DNA from: UBA2387 sp019454665
GTDB taxonomy: Bacteria; Armatimonadota; Fimbriimonadia; Fimbriimonadales; Fimbriimonadaceae
NCBI GenBank assembly: GCA_045862995.1
Contig: BTVX01000011.1
Span: forward strand, 35,539 to 99,538
Reading direction: 5' to 3'
DNA: 64,000 nucleotides
A program made the position numbers and the translations under genes. The notes under the pieces are model-generated. The model searched no databases, was not told the DNA's origin, and was given only the letters and a program-made list of their open reading frames with translations. This document shows, piece after piece, positions 47,878-56,801 of this stretch (position 1 is its first letter; every line of letters starts with the position of its first letter).

Positions 47878-47927
47878 ACTGGTACGGAATCCACAGGAAC
47901 CGAGGGATCGGGTGGGATTTGGCAACC

Positions 47928-48518
47928 ATGATCGGAGCCATCGTCAGACAGAAAACCGCCATCTCGGAGAGGGACATCGCCCTGTTCGAGAAGCTCTTCA
48001 AGGAATCGCACAAGCAGGCTTTCGGGCTCGCTTGCCGCATGACCGGCAACAGCAGCGAGGCCGAAGACCTCCTCCAGGAGGCCTACGTGCGCGCCTATCG
48101 GTTCTTCGACCGCTACGACCGCTCCCTCCCGTTCGCCAGCTGGCTGTACCGGATCATGACGAACGCGTACATTGACAGCGTGCGTAAGAAGAACCGGCTC
48201 CGCATGCTCAGCTTCAGCCAAACCACCCACGAGGCGCCCGCCGGGTTCGATTTCGCCGACCCCGAGGCGTCGCCGGAATACGCCCTGATGCGCAACGCGC
48301 TGGACGACACCGTCCAGGCCGGGCTGCTTTCTCTGCCCGTGGAGTTCCGCTTGGCCGTGCTCTTGGCCGACGTCGAGGGCCTCGCGTACGAGGAGATCTC
48401 CGAGATCATGCAAACGTCCATCGGCACCGTGCGGTCCCGCATCCACCGCGGACGGCAACGCTTGCGCGAGTACCTCGTCAAAAAGAACCCCAACAAGTAC
48501 GCGGAGATGATGTCGTGA
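47928..48518 (+). CDS. ECF-type RNA polymerase sigma factor
   Basis: A 196-residue sigma-70 family ECF factor. Region 2 is seen in FKESHKQAFGLACRMTGNSSEAEDLLQEAYVRAYRFFDRYDRSLPFASWLYRIMTNAYIDSVRKKNR (residues about 25-90, quoted here by its ends). Region 4 is in LPVEFRLAVLLADVEGLAYEEISEI with the recognition helix TSIGTVRSRIHRGRQRLREYL. The anti-sigma gene overlaps its stop by GTGA, and RseB-like and HtrA genes follow, so it is probably an envelope-stress sigma factor. The ATG at 47928 is preferred to a TTG at 47919. Confidence 0.93.
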   Translation: MIGAIVRQKTAISERDIALFEKLFKESHKQAFGLACRMTGNSSEAEDLLQEAYVRAYRFFDRYDRSLPFASWLYRIMTNAYIDSVRKKNRLRMLSFSQTTHEAPAGFDFADPEASPEYALMRNALDDTVQAGLLSLPVEFRLAVLLADVEGLAYEEISEIMQTSIGTVRSRIHRGRQRLREYLVKKNPNKYAEMMS

Positions 48519-48961
48519 GTTGCCGCAAGATTCGAACGATGATGTCGGCCTACGTGGACGAGGAACTGACCGGGGTGGAAATGATGGAAGTCCGATCGCA
48601 CGCCTACTCCTGCCGCAACTGCGGCCACGAACTCGAGGAGATGGCCCGACTCAAGCGGTTGCTCTCCGAAATGCCCCCGCCCGAGCCGTCCGAATTCATG
48701 GCCGAAAAGATCATGGCCACCGTTCGGGCGAGCGAGAACGTCGTGCACCCGAGGCTGCAAATCCGGTGGACCGTCCTCGCGGGCGGAGTCGCCGCCGTCG
48801 CCGCAGGCTACGCCATCGCCATGGTCTCCCGAGCAACGGCGGAGCCCATGCAGGCCGTGGACCGGATGGAGCCGACGATTGATCTGCGCCAGGATCGTGC
48901 CTACGCCGTGGGCGGCGACCCGTTCGCCGGAGCGCCGATGGTCGTTCCCGTGAGCCGTTGA
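48515..48961 (+). CDS. Zinc-finger anti-sigma factor
   Basis: A 148-residue membrane anti-sigma factor. The N-terminal ZAS/zf-HC2 motif is complete: an early Cys-containing CRKIRTMMSAYVDEELT and the HAYSCRNCG (HxxxCxxC). A membrane helix at about residues 84-104 (WTVLAGGVAAVAAGYAIAMV) separates it from a short outer domain. It should hold the ECF factor at the membrane and release it by redox change or regulated proteolysis. The GTG start lies inside the sigma gene stop. Confidence 0.88.
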   Translation: MSCRKIRTMMSAYVDEELTGVEMMEVRSHAYSCRNCGHELEEMARLKRLLSEMPPPEPSEFMAEKIMATVRASENVVHPRLQIRWTVLAGGVAAVAAGYAIAMVSRATAEPMQAVDRMEPTIDLRQDRAYAVGGDPFAGAPMVVPVSR

Positions 48962-48971
48962 TCCGAACGCT

Positions 48972-50084
48972 ATGAACACTTGGTTTCGCTTCGCGTGCCT
49001 TGGCCTGACGGTTGGCATCACCGCCATCGCGGCCGCCAGCGACGACGCCTTGAGCCTGTTGCGGCGCGCCCTCGACGCCACCTACCGCGTCAACGCGCGC
49101 AAAATCGTCGTCTACACGTCCGACACCTACGAGAACGGGACGCTGTCGGTGAGCGTCCTCCAAGCGCGGTCAGGCGAGGTGCTCACCACGGTCGTCCAGC
49201 CCCTCAGCATGCAGGGCCTGAAGACCATGGACGACGGCAAGGTGCTCAAGAGCTATTGCCCCGACCAGAAGAAAGTCTGGCTCCAGGAATCGCCGCGCGC
49301 CCACCAACCCGACACCGATTATCGCCTGGCGATCGCGCAACGGAACTACTCCTTCGTCGAAGAGCGCACCGACCAGACCGTGGCCGGCCGCCGCATCCGC
49401 CTCGTGGTCGCCAAACCCAAAAACCGCGAACTGCCCACGCGCCACTATTTCATCGACCGCGAAACGCCGGTCATCCTGCGCATCGAGACGGTCGACCGGG
49501 TCGGGCAGGTGGCCCGCGTCATGGACACGCGCAGCGTGGAGTATCCCGAAGAGGTCTCCCGAGTCGCCTTCCGAGCGCTCCCCGAGAGCATCAAGCCCGA
49601 GCCGGTCGGCGTGCCGATGCGCACCACGGCCGCCCAGGTCGGCAACAAGGTGGATTTCCAACCGCACATCCCCTCGCGGCTGGCTCTGGGATTCCAAATC
49701 GAAGGCGTGGACATCATCCGCGAAAAAGGCCAGAACCTGGTTGCGTTGCGCATCACCGACGGCCTGACCACGGGCACCATCTACCTTTGGGACCCCAAGG
49801 AACGCGTCAACGTGCTCAACACGCCCGGCTCGCTCGAGCGGCAGGTGGACGGCATGATGGTGCGCGTGATCGGCGACCTGCCCACACAGGCCAAGGAACG
49901 GCTCTTGCAGGCGTTTTCCGCCAAGGCCTGGGACTCTTTCCTCCACCGGGAACCGAAGATCGAACCAACGGCGTTGGCTAATGCATACGCGGCAGCCAAA
50001 GCCGCCGGAGTGTTGCCGAACGGGCCCGTCAATCGTCCAATCGAAGTGACGATTCAGTTCGATCTCACCGGTGGCGGCAACTAA
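48972..50084 (+). CDS. RseB/MucB-like sigma regulatory protein
   Basis: A 370-residue exported protein with a signal peptide (RFACLGLTVGITAIAAA) and the LolA/LppX-like N-terminal fold of RseB (DDALSLLRRALDATYRVNARKIVVYTSD, RHYFIDRETPVILRIETVD). In the C-terminal half RSVEYPEEVS and the GTIYLWDPKERVNVL region fit the MucB_RseB architecture. In proteobacteria RseB binds lipoproteins and protects the anti-sigma factor from cleavage. It lies 10 nt after the anti-sigma gene, supporting the same role here. Confidence 0.8.
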   Translation: MNTWFRFACLGLTVGITAIAAASDDALSLLRRALDATYRVNARKIVVYTSDTYENGTLSVSVLQARSGEVLTTVVQPLSMQGLKTMDDGKVLKSYCPDQKKVWLQESPRAHQPDTDYRLAIAQRNYSFVEERTDQTVAGRRIRLVVAKPKNRELPTRHYFIDRETPVILRIETVDRVGQVARVMDTRSVEYPEEVSRVAFRALPESIKPEPVGVPMRTTAAQVGNKVDFQPHIPSRLALGFQIEGVDIIREKGQNLVALRITDGLTTGTIYLWDPKERVNVLNTPGSLERQVDGMMVRVIGDLPTQAKERLLQAFSAKAWDSFLHREPKIEPTALANAYAAAKAAGVLPNGPVNRPIEVTIQFDLTGGGN

Positions 50085-50120
50085 CCGCCGCTTCAATCGC
50101 AAGCTCGAAAGAAGACAGCC

Positions 50121-51701
50121 ATGAAATCCGTATTCACGAAGCCAGCCGTTTGGATCGCCGCAGGCATCGCCGTCGGCGCTCTCTCCATTGCGGCCGCCCT
50201 GCGCACCGATTCGGGACGGCCGGCCCTCAACTTCAGCTCCTCGCCCGTGGTGACCATGCCGGCTCGCGAGTTGACGAAGGAGAACATCAGCCTTCTCCGC
50301 GAGCTCGACGAGTCGTTCGCCAGCATCGCGGACATGGTCAATCCCTCGGTCGTCCACATCCGCGCCGATGGCGGGATCAGTCGCGACGAGGCCAGCGGCC
50401 GGTTCATGCGAGCCGCCCCCGAGGGCTCCGGCGTCATCTACCGGGCCGATGGCTACATCATCACCAACGACCACGTGGTGGCCGGCCAGAAGGAAGTCAC
50501 GGTGACGCTCACCAACGGCAAGCAGTACAAGGGCAAAGTGATCGGCTCCAACGACCGCCAGGCCGACATCGCCGTGATCAAGGTGGATGCCGCGAACCTG
50601 CCGGCTGCCAAATTCGCCAACAGCAGCGCGGTCCGCGTCGGCCAGTTCGCCATCGCCGTCGGTTCTCCGTTCGGCTTGGAGCACACGGTGACCGTGGGGC
50701 ATGTCAGCGCCCTGGGCCGCAACAGCGTGGCCGGCGACCCCACGATGCGCGATCAGCGGGGCTATTCCGACCTGATCCAGACCGACGCGCCCATCAACCA
50801 AGGCAACTCGGGCGGCCCGTTGGTGAACATCGAAGGCGAAGTCATCGGCATCAACTCGACCATCGTCGCCAACTTCGGGGGCGGCAGCACGGGCATCGGC
50901 TTCGCCATTCCCTCGAACCAGGCCGCGCTCATCGCCGACATCCTCATCGAGAAGGGCAAGCTCGACCGCGCCTACCTTGGAGTGTTCCCGCAGAGCCTCA
51001 AGCCGTACCAGAAAGAAGAGCTGAAGCTGAACGGTGGCGCGATCCTTGAGGAAGTCCCCAACGAAGGCCCCGCGTACGAAGCAGGCATCCGCAAGGGCGA
51101 CGTCGTCGTACGGATCGGCGACCTGATCGTGAACGCCGAGCAAGACCTGCGCAACGCGATGCTGAAGTACTCGGCGGGCAACAAGGTGCCTATCGAGGTC
51201 GTTCGCGACGGCCAGCGAAAGACGTTCCAAGTGACCCTCGGCAAGAGCCAGCCCCTCGGTCAGCCTGTGGCTCAAACGCCGCCGAGCCAGCGCAACGGCC
51301 AGCCGTTCCAGTTCGGTACCCCCGACGAAATGCGCAAGTTCTTGGAACGGTTCAACACGCCGGAGCGGGGCGACGACTTCGTGCCGCCGCTTCGCGAGGG
51401 CCGCCCACGACTGGGCGTCACCGCGGAGAACCTGAACGACAGCCTGCGCAAGCAGTTCAACATCCCCGCCGACGCGAAGGGCGTAGTGGTCAAGGTCGTC
51501 GAGCCCGGCTCGATCGCCGAAGCCAATGGCCTGAAGGTCGGCGATGTGATCGAAAGCATTGACGGGACGAAGATCGGCTCCGTCGAGGAGCTGCGCAAGG
51601 CCATGGCCGAGAAGAAGTGGGGCGACGGCCTTACGGTCAAGGCGCTTGCCTTCGAAGATGGGGCCAAGGTCAGCAAGACCTTCTCCATCGAGATGAAGTA
51701 A
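50121..51701 (+). CDS. HtrA/DegP-type periplasmic serine protease
   Basis: A 526-residue S1C protease and chaperone with two PDZ domains. An N-terminal membrane anchor (AVWIAAGIAVGALSIAAAL) precedes the protease domain with catalytic His in ITNDHVVAG, Asp in DRQADIAVIKVDA and Ser in INQGNSGGPLVN. PDZ1 spans about residues 290-375 (LGVFPQSLKP onward) and PDZ2 about 435-525 (RPRLGVTAENLND onward). As the last gene of the sigma/anti-sigma/RseB-like cluster, it is probably the effector that degrades misfolded envelope proteins. Confidence 0.96.
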   Translation: MKSVFTKPAVWIAAGIAVGALSIAAALRTDSGRPALNFSSSPVVTMPARELTKENISLLRELDESFASIADMVNPSVVHIRADGGISRDEASGRFMRAAPEGSGVIYRADGYIITNDHVVAGQKEVTVTLTNGKQYKGKVIGSNDRQADIAVIKVDAANLPAAKFANSSAVRVGQFAIAVGSPFGLEHTVTVGHVSALGRNSVAGDPTMRDQRGYSDLIQTDAPINQGNSGGPLVNIEGEVIGINSTIVANFGGGSTGIGFAIPSNQAALIADILIEKGKLDRAYLGVFPQSLKPYQKEELKLNGGAILEEVPNEGPAYEAGIRKGDVVVRIGDLIVNAEQDLRNAMLKYSAGNKVPIEVVRDGQRKTFQVTLGKSQPLGQPVAQTPPSQRNGQPFQFGTPDEMRKFLERFNTPERGDDFVPPLREGRPRLGVTAENLNDSLRKQFNIPADAKGVVVKVVEPGSIAEANGLKVGDVIESIDGTKIGSVEELRKAMAEKKWGDGLTVKALAFEDGAKVSKTFSIEMK

Positions 51702-51712
51702 CCCGCCCCGCG

Positions 51713-51756
51713 AGCCCTCCGAACGGCTTCTGCCGCTCGGGGGGCTTTTGTTTTTT
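51713..51756 (+). terminator. Intrinsic terminator of the envelope-stress operon
   Basis: AGCCCTCCGA pairs with TCGGGGGGCT through a GC-rich hairpin (inner ACGGC/GCCG), followed by TTTTGTTTTTT, 12 nt after the htrA-like stop. Confidence 0.9.
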
Positions 51757-51972
51757 CGCAAGAAAGTTCTTGGCGACCGATTTGTTGCGAAGGAGGCGGG
51801 TAGAGCAAACGTCTTCCGGCGATTCTGCTCCGGTTTAGAAAGAATTGACCGGGTCTGATTGCTCTAACGTGAGGTCATCTATTGCAGAAATCGTTGCACT
51901 TTTTCAGGTGCCATACCATCAACTCTGTAGCGGTACATTAAACGCTGAGCATCGGGCCGCGGCGCGTAGACC

Positions 51973-52140
51973 TCAGTCCGCTGCAAGCTGATGTTGGTCA
52001 GCCACCGAATCGGCAGGCGTCTCTTCAAGGATCTCCTCCGGGATGGCCCCGACGCTTGGCATCATACCGAAGAAGCCCTCACCACGAAGGTCCGAAGTCC
52101 GCTCGACGACCGAGCTCTGAGGCAGGACATAAGTAGGCAT
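51973..52140 (-). CDS. Doubtful small ORF beside the composite repeat
   Basis: A 55-codon frame starting at an ATG inside the CATGGG edge of the composite repeat (MPTYVLPQSSVVERTSDLRG at its start). It has no recognisable domain and no clear ribosome-binding site. It may be a real repeat-associated peptide gene or chance. The rest of 51757-52137 has lower GC and no gene that can be supported. Confidence 0.2.
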   Translation of the reverse strand: MPTYVLPQSSVVERTSDLRGEGFFGMMPSVGAIPEEILEETPADSVADQHQLAAD

Positions 52141-52144
52141 GGGT

Positions 52145-52372
52145 TCTGGCCTGCCGCAAGGTGAACTGAGACCGACTCCCACCTAGGGGTGCCACGGTCT
52201 GTGGGGGTCGAGGTCGCTACCTCTTGCCCCGCCAGACCTTGCTTCACTCGTCGAAATGGGCACGGCCTGCCGGGCGCGGAAGTTCTGCCACAAAGGGAGG
52301 ACAACCAAGCCCGGTCAGGCCGTGGCACCCCGGTTTGGTGGCGTTCACAAGTTCAGGGGCGGGCCGAAGTAA
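52145..52372. repeat. Composite repeat, single-unit copy
   Basis: The same left module (GAACTGAGACCGACTCCCACC onward, 52163-52230) and one unit as at 46955-47750, in the same orientation. The stem arms GGGCACGGCCTGCCGGGC (52258-52275) and GCCCGGTCAGGCCGTGGC (52309-52326) are unchanged while the loop has diverged heavily. The complementary GGGGTGCCACGG / CCGTGGCACCCC pair is also kept (52186-52197 and 52320-52331). Confidence 0.85.
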
Positions 52373-52381
52373 ACTCGGGCC

Positions 52382-53374
52382 ATGGTCCTCGCCTGCGCTC
52401 TCGTCGCCGTCTCCCTGTCTCAACGGGCCAACTTCGTCGTCCCTCCCCTCGACACGTTCGATGGGACGCGATGGGGCGACATCGTGTTCGCCCAAACCAC
52501 CGACGGCGACATGAAGAAGCGCTACAACACCGCGAAAGCCGAGGTGCGCCCCGAAGCCATCGCCCTCCGCACCAACGAGGCCGATGTCGAAGTCGAGGTG
52601 CTGCTCGATGGACGCGGCGACAAGGCGCGCGCCTCCGGCATCCTCGTCAAGTGCAGGCGGCCCATTCTGCTCGCCGACCTGGAACGGCATCTGGGTGCTT
52701 CCGAGGCGCGCTACCAACGCGACAGGTGGGAGGATTGGCGGGTCGCCGCGTTCGCCAGCAAGGGCATCGCCGCCTTGGTCATTCAGGAAGACACGGTGCC
52801 GGCGCTCCTCCTGTGCGCGCCGGAGCGCTTGCCCAGCGCCCTGCGCGGGTTCGACCCCGAGCGGACCGACGTGGTGCGCCGACCCGACCCCGGCGAGCGA
52901 TGGGACCGCGTCATTCGGTTTGGCCGGGTCACCATGGACATGGACATTCGCAGCAAGAACCGTCCGCCCGCCCTCGGCGTCCGCGACTTGGAGCGCATCC
53001 AAGACGACGCCACCTACGACGCTCGACGCGCGCGAGGCAAGGGCACCATCGCCTATGAACGCGGCGAGTCCGGGGTCTACACCCTGACCATCCGCTCCGG
53101 TGAATGGGACGACAAGGGCAAGGCGAGCATCACGGTCAACATCAACTTCCGCGGCGAGACGCCGTACGGCGAAGTGGTCGCCGGTGGCTACGCCTCGGAA
53201 TCGGTGGACCGGGACTACCGGAACCGCATCTACCGGGTCATCGAGAAGGCGATGGACAACCTCGACCAAGACGTGGCGACCAAGACCGGCCGCCTTGGCC
53301 CGCCGCCGATGGACAGCAAGCGGCACGAGGCTTGGCGCATGGTGCTGGCCGTGGGCGCGCCGTACCGCTCGTAA
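52382..53374 (+). CDS. Unknown protein with N-terminal hydrophobic segment
   Basis: A 330-residue protein not assigned to a family. A short hydrophobic N-terminus (LACALVAVSLS) may be a weak signal peptide. The body is rich in charged beta-type segments (for example ITVNINFRGETPYGEVVAGGYASE). The ATG is preceded by TAAACT (52370-52375) with 6 nt between, so the gene seems leaderless, and this box directly abuts the end of the composite repeat. No functional inference is made. Confidence 0.65.
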   Translation: MVLACALVAVSLSQRANFVVPPLDTFDGTRWGDIVFAQTTDGDMKKRYNTAKAEVRPEAIALRTNEADVEVEVLLDGRGDKARASGILVKCRRPILLADLERHLGASEARYQRDRWEDWRVAAFASKGIAALVIQEDTVPALLLCAPERLPSALRGFDPERTDVVRRPDPGERWDRVIRFGRVTMDMDIRSKNRPPALGVRDLERIQDDATYDARRARGKGTIAYERGESGVYTLTIRSGEWDDKGKASITVNINFRGETPYGEVVAGGYASESVDRDYRNRIYRVIEKAMDNLDQDVATKTGRLGPPPMDSKRHEAWRMVLAVGAPYRS

Positions 53375-53383
53375 CGCAGCGCC

Positions 53384-53866
53384 TCATCCCACATAAACGT
53401 GCTGGTCGTCCCAACACGTCTGCAGGTAGTCGATCTGGCCGGTGTGGAGCGTGGCGTGCCAACCCGGCAGGACCATCAGTTGCGTCATCGGCATGGTCCA
53501 CCCTTGGCCCGAATCCAGCGTGAGGTCCACATCCGCCGCCGTGAGCCCGTCGAGTGCGGCAAGGACTTCGGCGGTGCCCGCGCGAAACACGCGTTCCATC
53601 TCGGCTCGGTCGGTCAAGGCGATCTCTTCGGCGTCCCGCTCGGCCAACCAGGCGCCGAGGTCGGCCGGGATGGGCAGCCGCCGCTCGCGGATCATGGCGG
53701 CGAACCGCCCGGCATAAAGGGCGGTGTGCGCCGCGATCCGGATGGCCGACTTCGCCGTCGGCGTCGGAGTCCAGACGAGTTTGTCGTCGGGGACGTGCGA
53801 GAAGTTGCGAAGGAACATCTCCATGCCTCCCACGGCGCGTTGCTTGGCGGCTTCGATCGGGTCCAT
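53384..53866 (-). CDS. DinB-like/DUF664-type protein
   Basis: A 160-residue four-helix protein of the DinB/YfiT superfamily, thiol- or metal-dependent enzymes of mostly unknown substrate. Helix 1 has FLRNFSHVPDDKLVWTPTPTAKSAIRIAAHTA with the first His, and the late LPGWHATLHTGQIDYLQT supplies the His pair of the metal site. The ATG at 53866 follows CAGAAT by 9 nt. It converges on the upstream unknown gene with a 9-nt gap. Confidence 0.8.
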   Translation of the reverse strand: MDPIEAAKQRAVGGMEMFLRNFSHVPDDKLVWTPTPTAKSAIRIAAHTALYAGRFAAMIRERRLPIPADLGAWLAERDAEEIALTDRAEMERVFRAGTAEVLAALDGLTAADVDLTLDSGQGWTMPMTQLMVLPGWHATLHTGQIDYLQTCWDDQHVYVG

Positions 53867-53894
53867 CGGTGGGCTATTCTGACGCACTCGGCGA

Positions 53895-55490
53895 TCAGCG
53901 GGGCGTCTTCCACCCCTGCCGGGTGACGATGGGCACGTAGCCGACGCCTAGCCCGCGCGGCGGCTCGACGATCAGCGCCGGATCGATGCTCGCCAGTTGG
54001 CCGACCGTGTTGGGGGGTAGATAGTCGCGGCCCTTGGTCCAGTTGCGGTGGATCTTCTCGACCCGCTTCTGGATGGCCTCCCGCTCGGCGGGGGTCAGGT
54101 CGGCGTTCATCAGCGCGGGCTGGTCGGCGAACCGGTACCAGTAGAACGTGACTTCGCTGCCGTCGCCAAGCGCCCGGGTGAACGGTCCCGCCGCAGGCCC
54201 CGGCTTCTTCCACGTGGAGGTTGGGTCGTCGGGCGTGACGTAGGGATCGGTGGGCCGCTTCGGCGCGGGGAACTCGGCCTGGCGCAGACCAGTTTCGGCT
54301 GGAACCACGTCGGGCGCGACGACGACCCACCGCTCCTTGCCATCGGGCGTCCGGGTCAGCTTGTAGTACTCGGGCAGCGTCAGCAACGGGTCGGCCTGCC
54401 GAGACAGGAACTCGCGCTTCCAGCGAATGCCGTGGGTCCACTGGTCGAGCGCGACGGGGTTCGCGTAGGATGCCCAAGCGACCTCGGGTGCCTGTTCCCG
54501 CTCGCCACCGGGTAGGTAGATCTTCCACGTGGAATAGCCGCCGCCCTTGAACGTATGGACCGCCGATGCCGATTCGCGGACCGACCCAGGTGTGGCGCGG
54601 CCCCCACCGAACCAGCCCTCGACCTGGTTCCAAAGGGCATCCTTGTTGTAAGCCGTGATCCGGTGGATCAGCGGCGATTCGCGTTGGGCTTGCCCCGGAA
54701 AGTGGGTGGGCGCGACGCGGGCGAACGTGTTGCCGTCGCGATCCTTGCCGATCATAGCCGGGATGTACTGCGTTTCCATCTGGACCGCTTTGTTGGGTTC
54801 CGAGGGCCGCGAATCGAGGAACTGGCCGGCTTTGCTCGGGTCTTCGGCCGAAGCCTTAGACCAGAAGTAGGGCGTGAAGAACGCGACCGGACCCTTGAAG
54901 TTCGCCGTGTTGAGGAACAGCGTCCAGCAGTGGTTGCCCGTGGGGACGTCCTTGCCTGCGGTCTTCGTCTTGGGTTCGGTGAGCGGCAAGGGGAGGTAGC
55001 CGTAGCCGAACAACTCGCCCTTCGTGCCTTGCTTGAGGTTGAGCCCATCGGGCGGCCAAAGCACCCACGGGCTGAGCTGAGCCACGCCGTAAAGCCCGGT
55101 GGGGTCCTGCCAGTTCCGGCCCTTGCCCGCGCCCGGTCCGTTCGCCCACTCGCTGAAGTTCAGAGTGACGCCCCCCATGATGAACTTGGGCGTCTCGGTG
55201 GCGAACCGCGTGTCGCGCCACCACCCCAAGCCGCCTTCGATGTCGGTGTAGTGGTCATTGGGGGCTTGCCCTTCGAACTGGGGGAACATCCATGTGCCGA
55301 ACAGCCCGCTCTGAAAGTCCGAGCCGGGGTAGGACTGGAGCAGCGGCCAAGCGGCGACGTACATCGAGAAGCCCGCATTGTAGGTGGCGGGGACCCGCTC
55401 GTGGGGCACGATGAGGTAGCCCGCCATTTCGGTGGCTTGTGGCTGGTTGGCCGTCAGGGTCAGGAGCGCCGCGATCAGGGAAGGGGTCAT
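53895..55490 (-). CDS. Unknown secreted protein, coupled to SASA esterase
   Basis: A 531-residue protein with an N-terminal signal-like segment (TPSLIAALLTLTANQ), rich in Trp, Tyr, Gly and Pro, as in extracellular carbohydrate-active or surface proteins. No catalytic motif is recognised. Its ATG overlaps the stop of the preceding esterase gene by ATGA, so the two are translated together and may act on the same polymer. An open frame extends far upstream in the esterase region, but that part is a shadow. Confidence 0.7.
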   Translation of the reverse strand: MTPSLIAALLTLTANQPQATEMAGYLIVPHERVPATYNAGFSMYVAAWPLLQSYPGSDFQSGLFGTWMFPQFEGQAPNDHYTDIEGGLGWWRDTRFATETPKFIMGGVTLNFSEWANGPGAGKGRNWQDPTGLYGVAQLSPWVLWPPDGLNLKQGTKGELFGYGYLPLPLTEPKTKTAGKDVPTGNHCWTLFLNTANFKGPVAFFTPYFWSKASAEDPSKAGQFLDSRPSEPNKAVQMETQYIPAMIGKDRDGNTFARVAPTHFPGQAQRESPLIHRITAYNKDALWNQVEGWFGGGRATPGSVRESASAVHTFKGGGYSTWKIYLPGGEREQAPEVAWASYANPVALDQWTHGIRWKREFLSRQADPLLTLPEYYKLTRTPDGKERWVVVAPDVVPAETGLRQAEFPAPKRPTDPYVTPDDPTSTWKKPGPAAGPFTRALGDGSEVTFYWYRFADQPALMNADLTPAEREAIQKRVEKIHRNWTKGRDYLPPNTVGQLASIDPALIVEPPRGLGVGYVPIVTRQGWKTPR

Positions 55491-56407
55491 CGCTTGCCCC
55501 GCAGGAGGTCGAGCATGGCGTGGCCCATGGCGTCGCCGATCAGGTAGTAGGTTTCGCCGCTGCTGTTCCAGTGGTAGCCTTGGTCGCTGGGCGAGACCTC
55601 GGCGGGCCGCCAAAACGCGCGCGTGCCGACGAACGCGACGTTGCCCTTGAACTCGGGGTGGTCGGCGACGGCGGCTTGGGCTCGCATCAGGTCGAGCGCT
55701 CGTTCGTTCTTCTCCTCGTGCCCGCCCATCCCCGTTTCCGCGATGACGAAGGGAAGGTTGGGTGCGCTCAGATCGCGACGGATGTCGCGGATGAAGTTCG
55801 CCATGTTCCGCTCGTACTCTTGGACGAACGCGCCGTTGATGCGGTCGTTCCAGCCTTGGTGCCACCCAAAGCCCGCCAACTGGACGGCTCGCCCCTTCAA
55901 CTCGGGAAACTCCTCGCCCACATTGGCCAAGGCCGCTTTGGCGAGGCGCACGACCTCGGTGTAGTAGGGCCCGACCGTGCCCCCAGAACTTGGCGGCCGG
56001 AAGTCTTCGGCCAAGCTCTTGCCGCCCCACGCGAGCTTGACGAGTAGCACGGGCTCGCGCGTGGCATCCCCCACCACGTTGCCGAAGCCTAGTTCCGGCC
56101 CGATGCAATCCGGCCCCGCGCCGAAGCCGACGGTGAGCGGGCCCTTGCGGTCGAGGTAGTGGATCCACACGTCGTCCCGGACCTTCCATGCGCCCTCGCG
56201 GGTGAGCAGGCTCTTGAACTTCGCATCGCTCGCCGGGTTCTTGGCGACGTGTTCCAAGCTGCCCAGGCCGTTGTTGCGCTTCGGGTCGGCGGCGATGAAG
56301 CCGTGCCCCACCATGTTCGACTGGCCAGCCAGCACGAACACCTTCACCGGCGGGATTTGGGACGCGTGAGTCCATCCGGAAAGCGCGACCAACACGAGCG
56401 AGAGCAT
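55487..56407 (-). CDS. SASA-domain carbohydrate esterase
   Basis: A 306-residue exported SGNH-like hydrolase of the sialate O-acetylesterase/acetylxylan esterase type. A signal peptide (LSLVLVALSGWTHA) precedes VFVLAGQSNMVGHG, where the Ser is nucleophilic. GPELGFG and LVKLAWGGKSL are family landmarks, FGWHQGWND is the second block, and the closing HWNSSGETYY carries the catalytic His. It should remove acetyl groups from polysaccharide. The ATG lies 7 nt after TAAAGT. It is coupled to the next gene and near a CBM9-like and GH44 protein in the wider window. Confidence 0.88.
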   Translation of the reverse strand: MLSLVLVALSGWTHASQIPPVKVFVLAGQSNMVGHGFIAADPKRNNGLGSLEHVAKNPASDAKFKSLLTREGAWKVRDDVWIHYLDRKGPLTVGFGAGPDCIGPELGFGNVVGDATREPVLLVKLAWGGKSLAEDFRPPSSGGTVGPYYTEVVRLAKAALANVGEEFPELKGRAVQLAGFGWHQGWNDRINGAFVQEYERNMANFIRDIRRDLSAPNLPFVIAETGMGGHEEKNERALDLMRAQAAVADHPEFKGNVAFVGTRAFWRPAEVSPSDQGYHWNSSGETYYLIGDAMGHAMLDLLRGKR

Positions 56408-56414
56408 GCCGTTG

Positions 56415-56447
56415 ACTTTACCAGCGCATGCGGGCGGGGGCTATACT
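56415..56447. promoter_or_regulatory. Divergent -10 boxes (TAAAGT / TATACT)
   Basis: TAAAGT on the minus strand (56420-56415) is 7 nt from the esterase ATG, and TATACT on the plus strand (56442-56447) is 7 nt from the YCII gene ATG. Both spacings are the modal value for this window; no Shine-Dalgarno sequence is present on either side. Confidence 0.65.
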
Positions 56448-56454
56448 CGCGCCC

Positions 56455-56793
56455 ATGCGAGTCTTGGTCGCCATCCACCACCCCGACGATTACCAACCGG
56501 CGAGCGCCGAGGACGATTCGGTCCGCGCCGACATCAATGCCGTGAACGACGCCATGGTGGCGGCGGGGGTGCGGGTGTTCGTCGGCGGGCTGCATCCCGC
56601 CCGCGAGGCGCGCTCGCTGCGGCTGACTGGGGGCGGCGAGGTCGCCGTTGCCGAGGGTCCGTATCTCGCGACGAGCGAGCACGTCGGCGGTTTTTGGGTG
56701 CTGGATGTGGCGGATTGGGACGAGGCGCTTTCTTGGGGCCGCCGAGCCGCGCTCGCTTGCCGCGCTCCGGTGGAAGTGCGTCAGTTCCACTGA
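56455..56793 (+). CDS. YCII-related domain protein
   Basis: A 112-residue protein of the YCII/DGPF group (small ferredoxin-like fold, often beside ECF sigma factors). RVLVAIHHPDDYQP opens the fold and GFWVLDVADWDEALSWGRRAALACRAPVEVRQF is the conserved C-terminal part (quoted by its run from GFWVLDVADW). Biochemical role in this subgroup is unknown. The ATG at 56455 is chosen because it follows TATACT by 7 nt; the earlier ATG at 56428 lies upstream of the promoter. Confidence 0.8.
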   Translation: MRVLVAIHHPDDYQPASAEDDSVRADINAVNDAMVAAGVRVFVGGLHPAREARSLRLTGGGEVAVAEGPYLATSEHVGGFWVLDVADWDEALSWGRRAALACRAPVEVRQFH

Positions 56794-56801
56794 GTTCCGA
56801 C

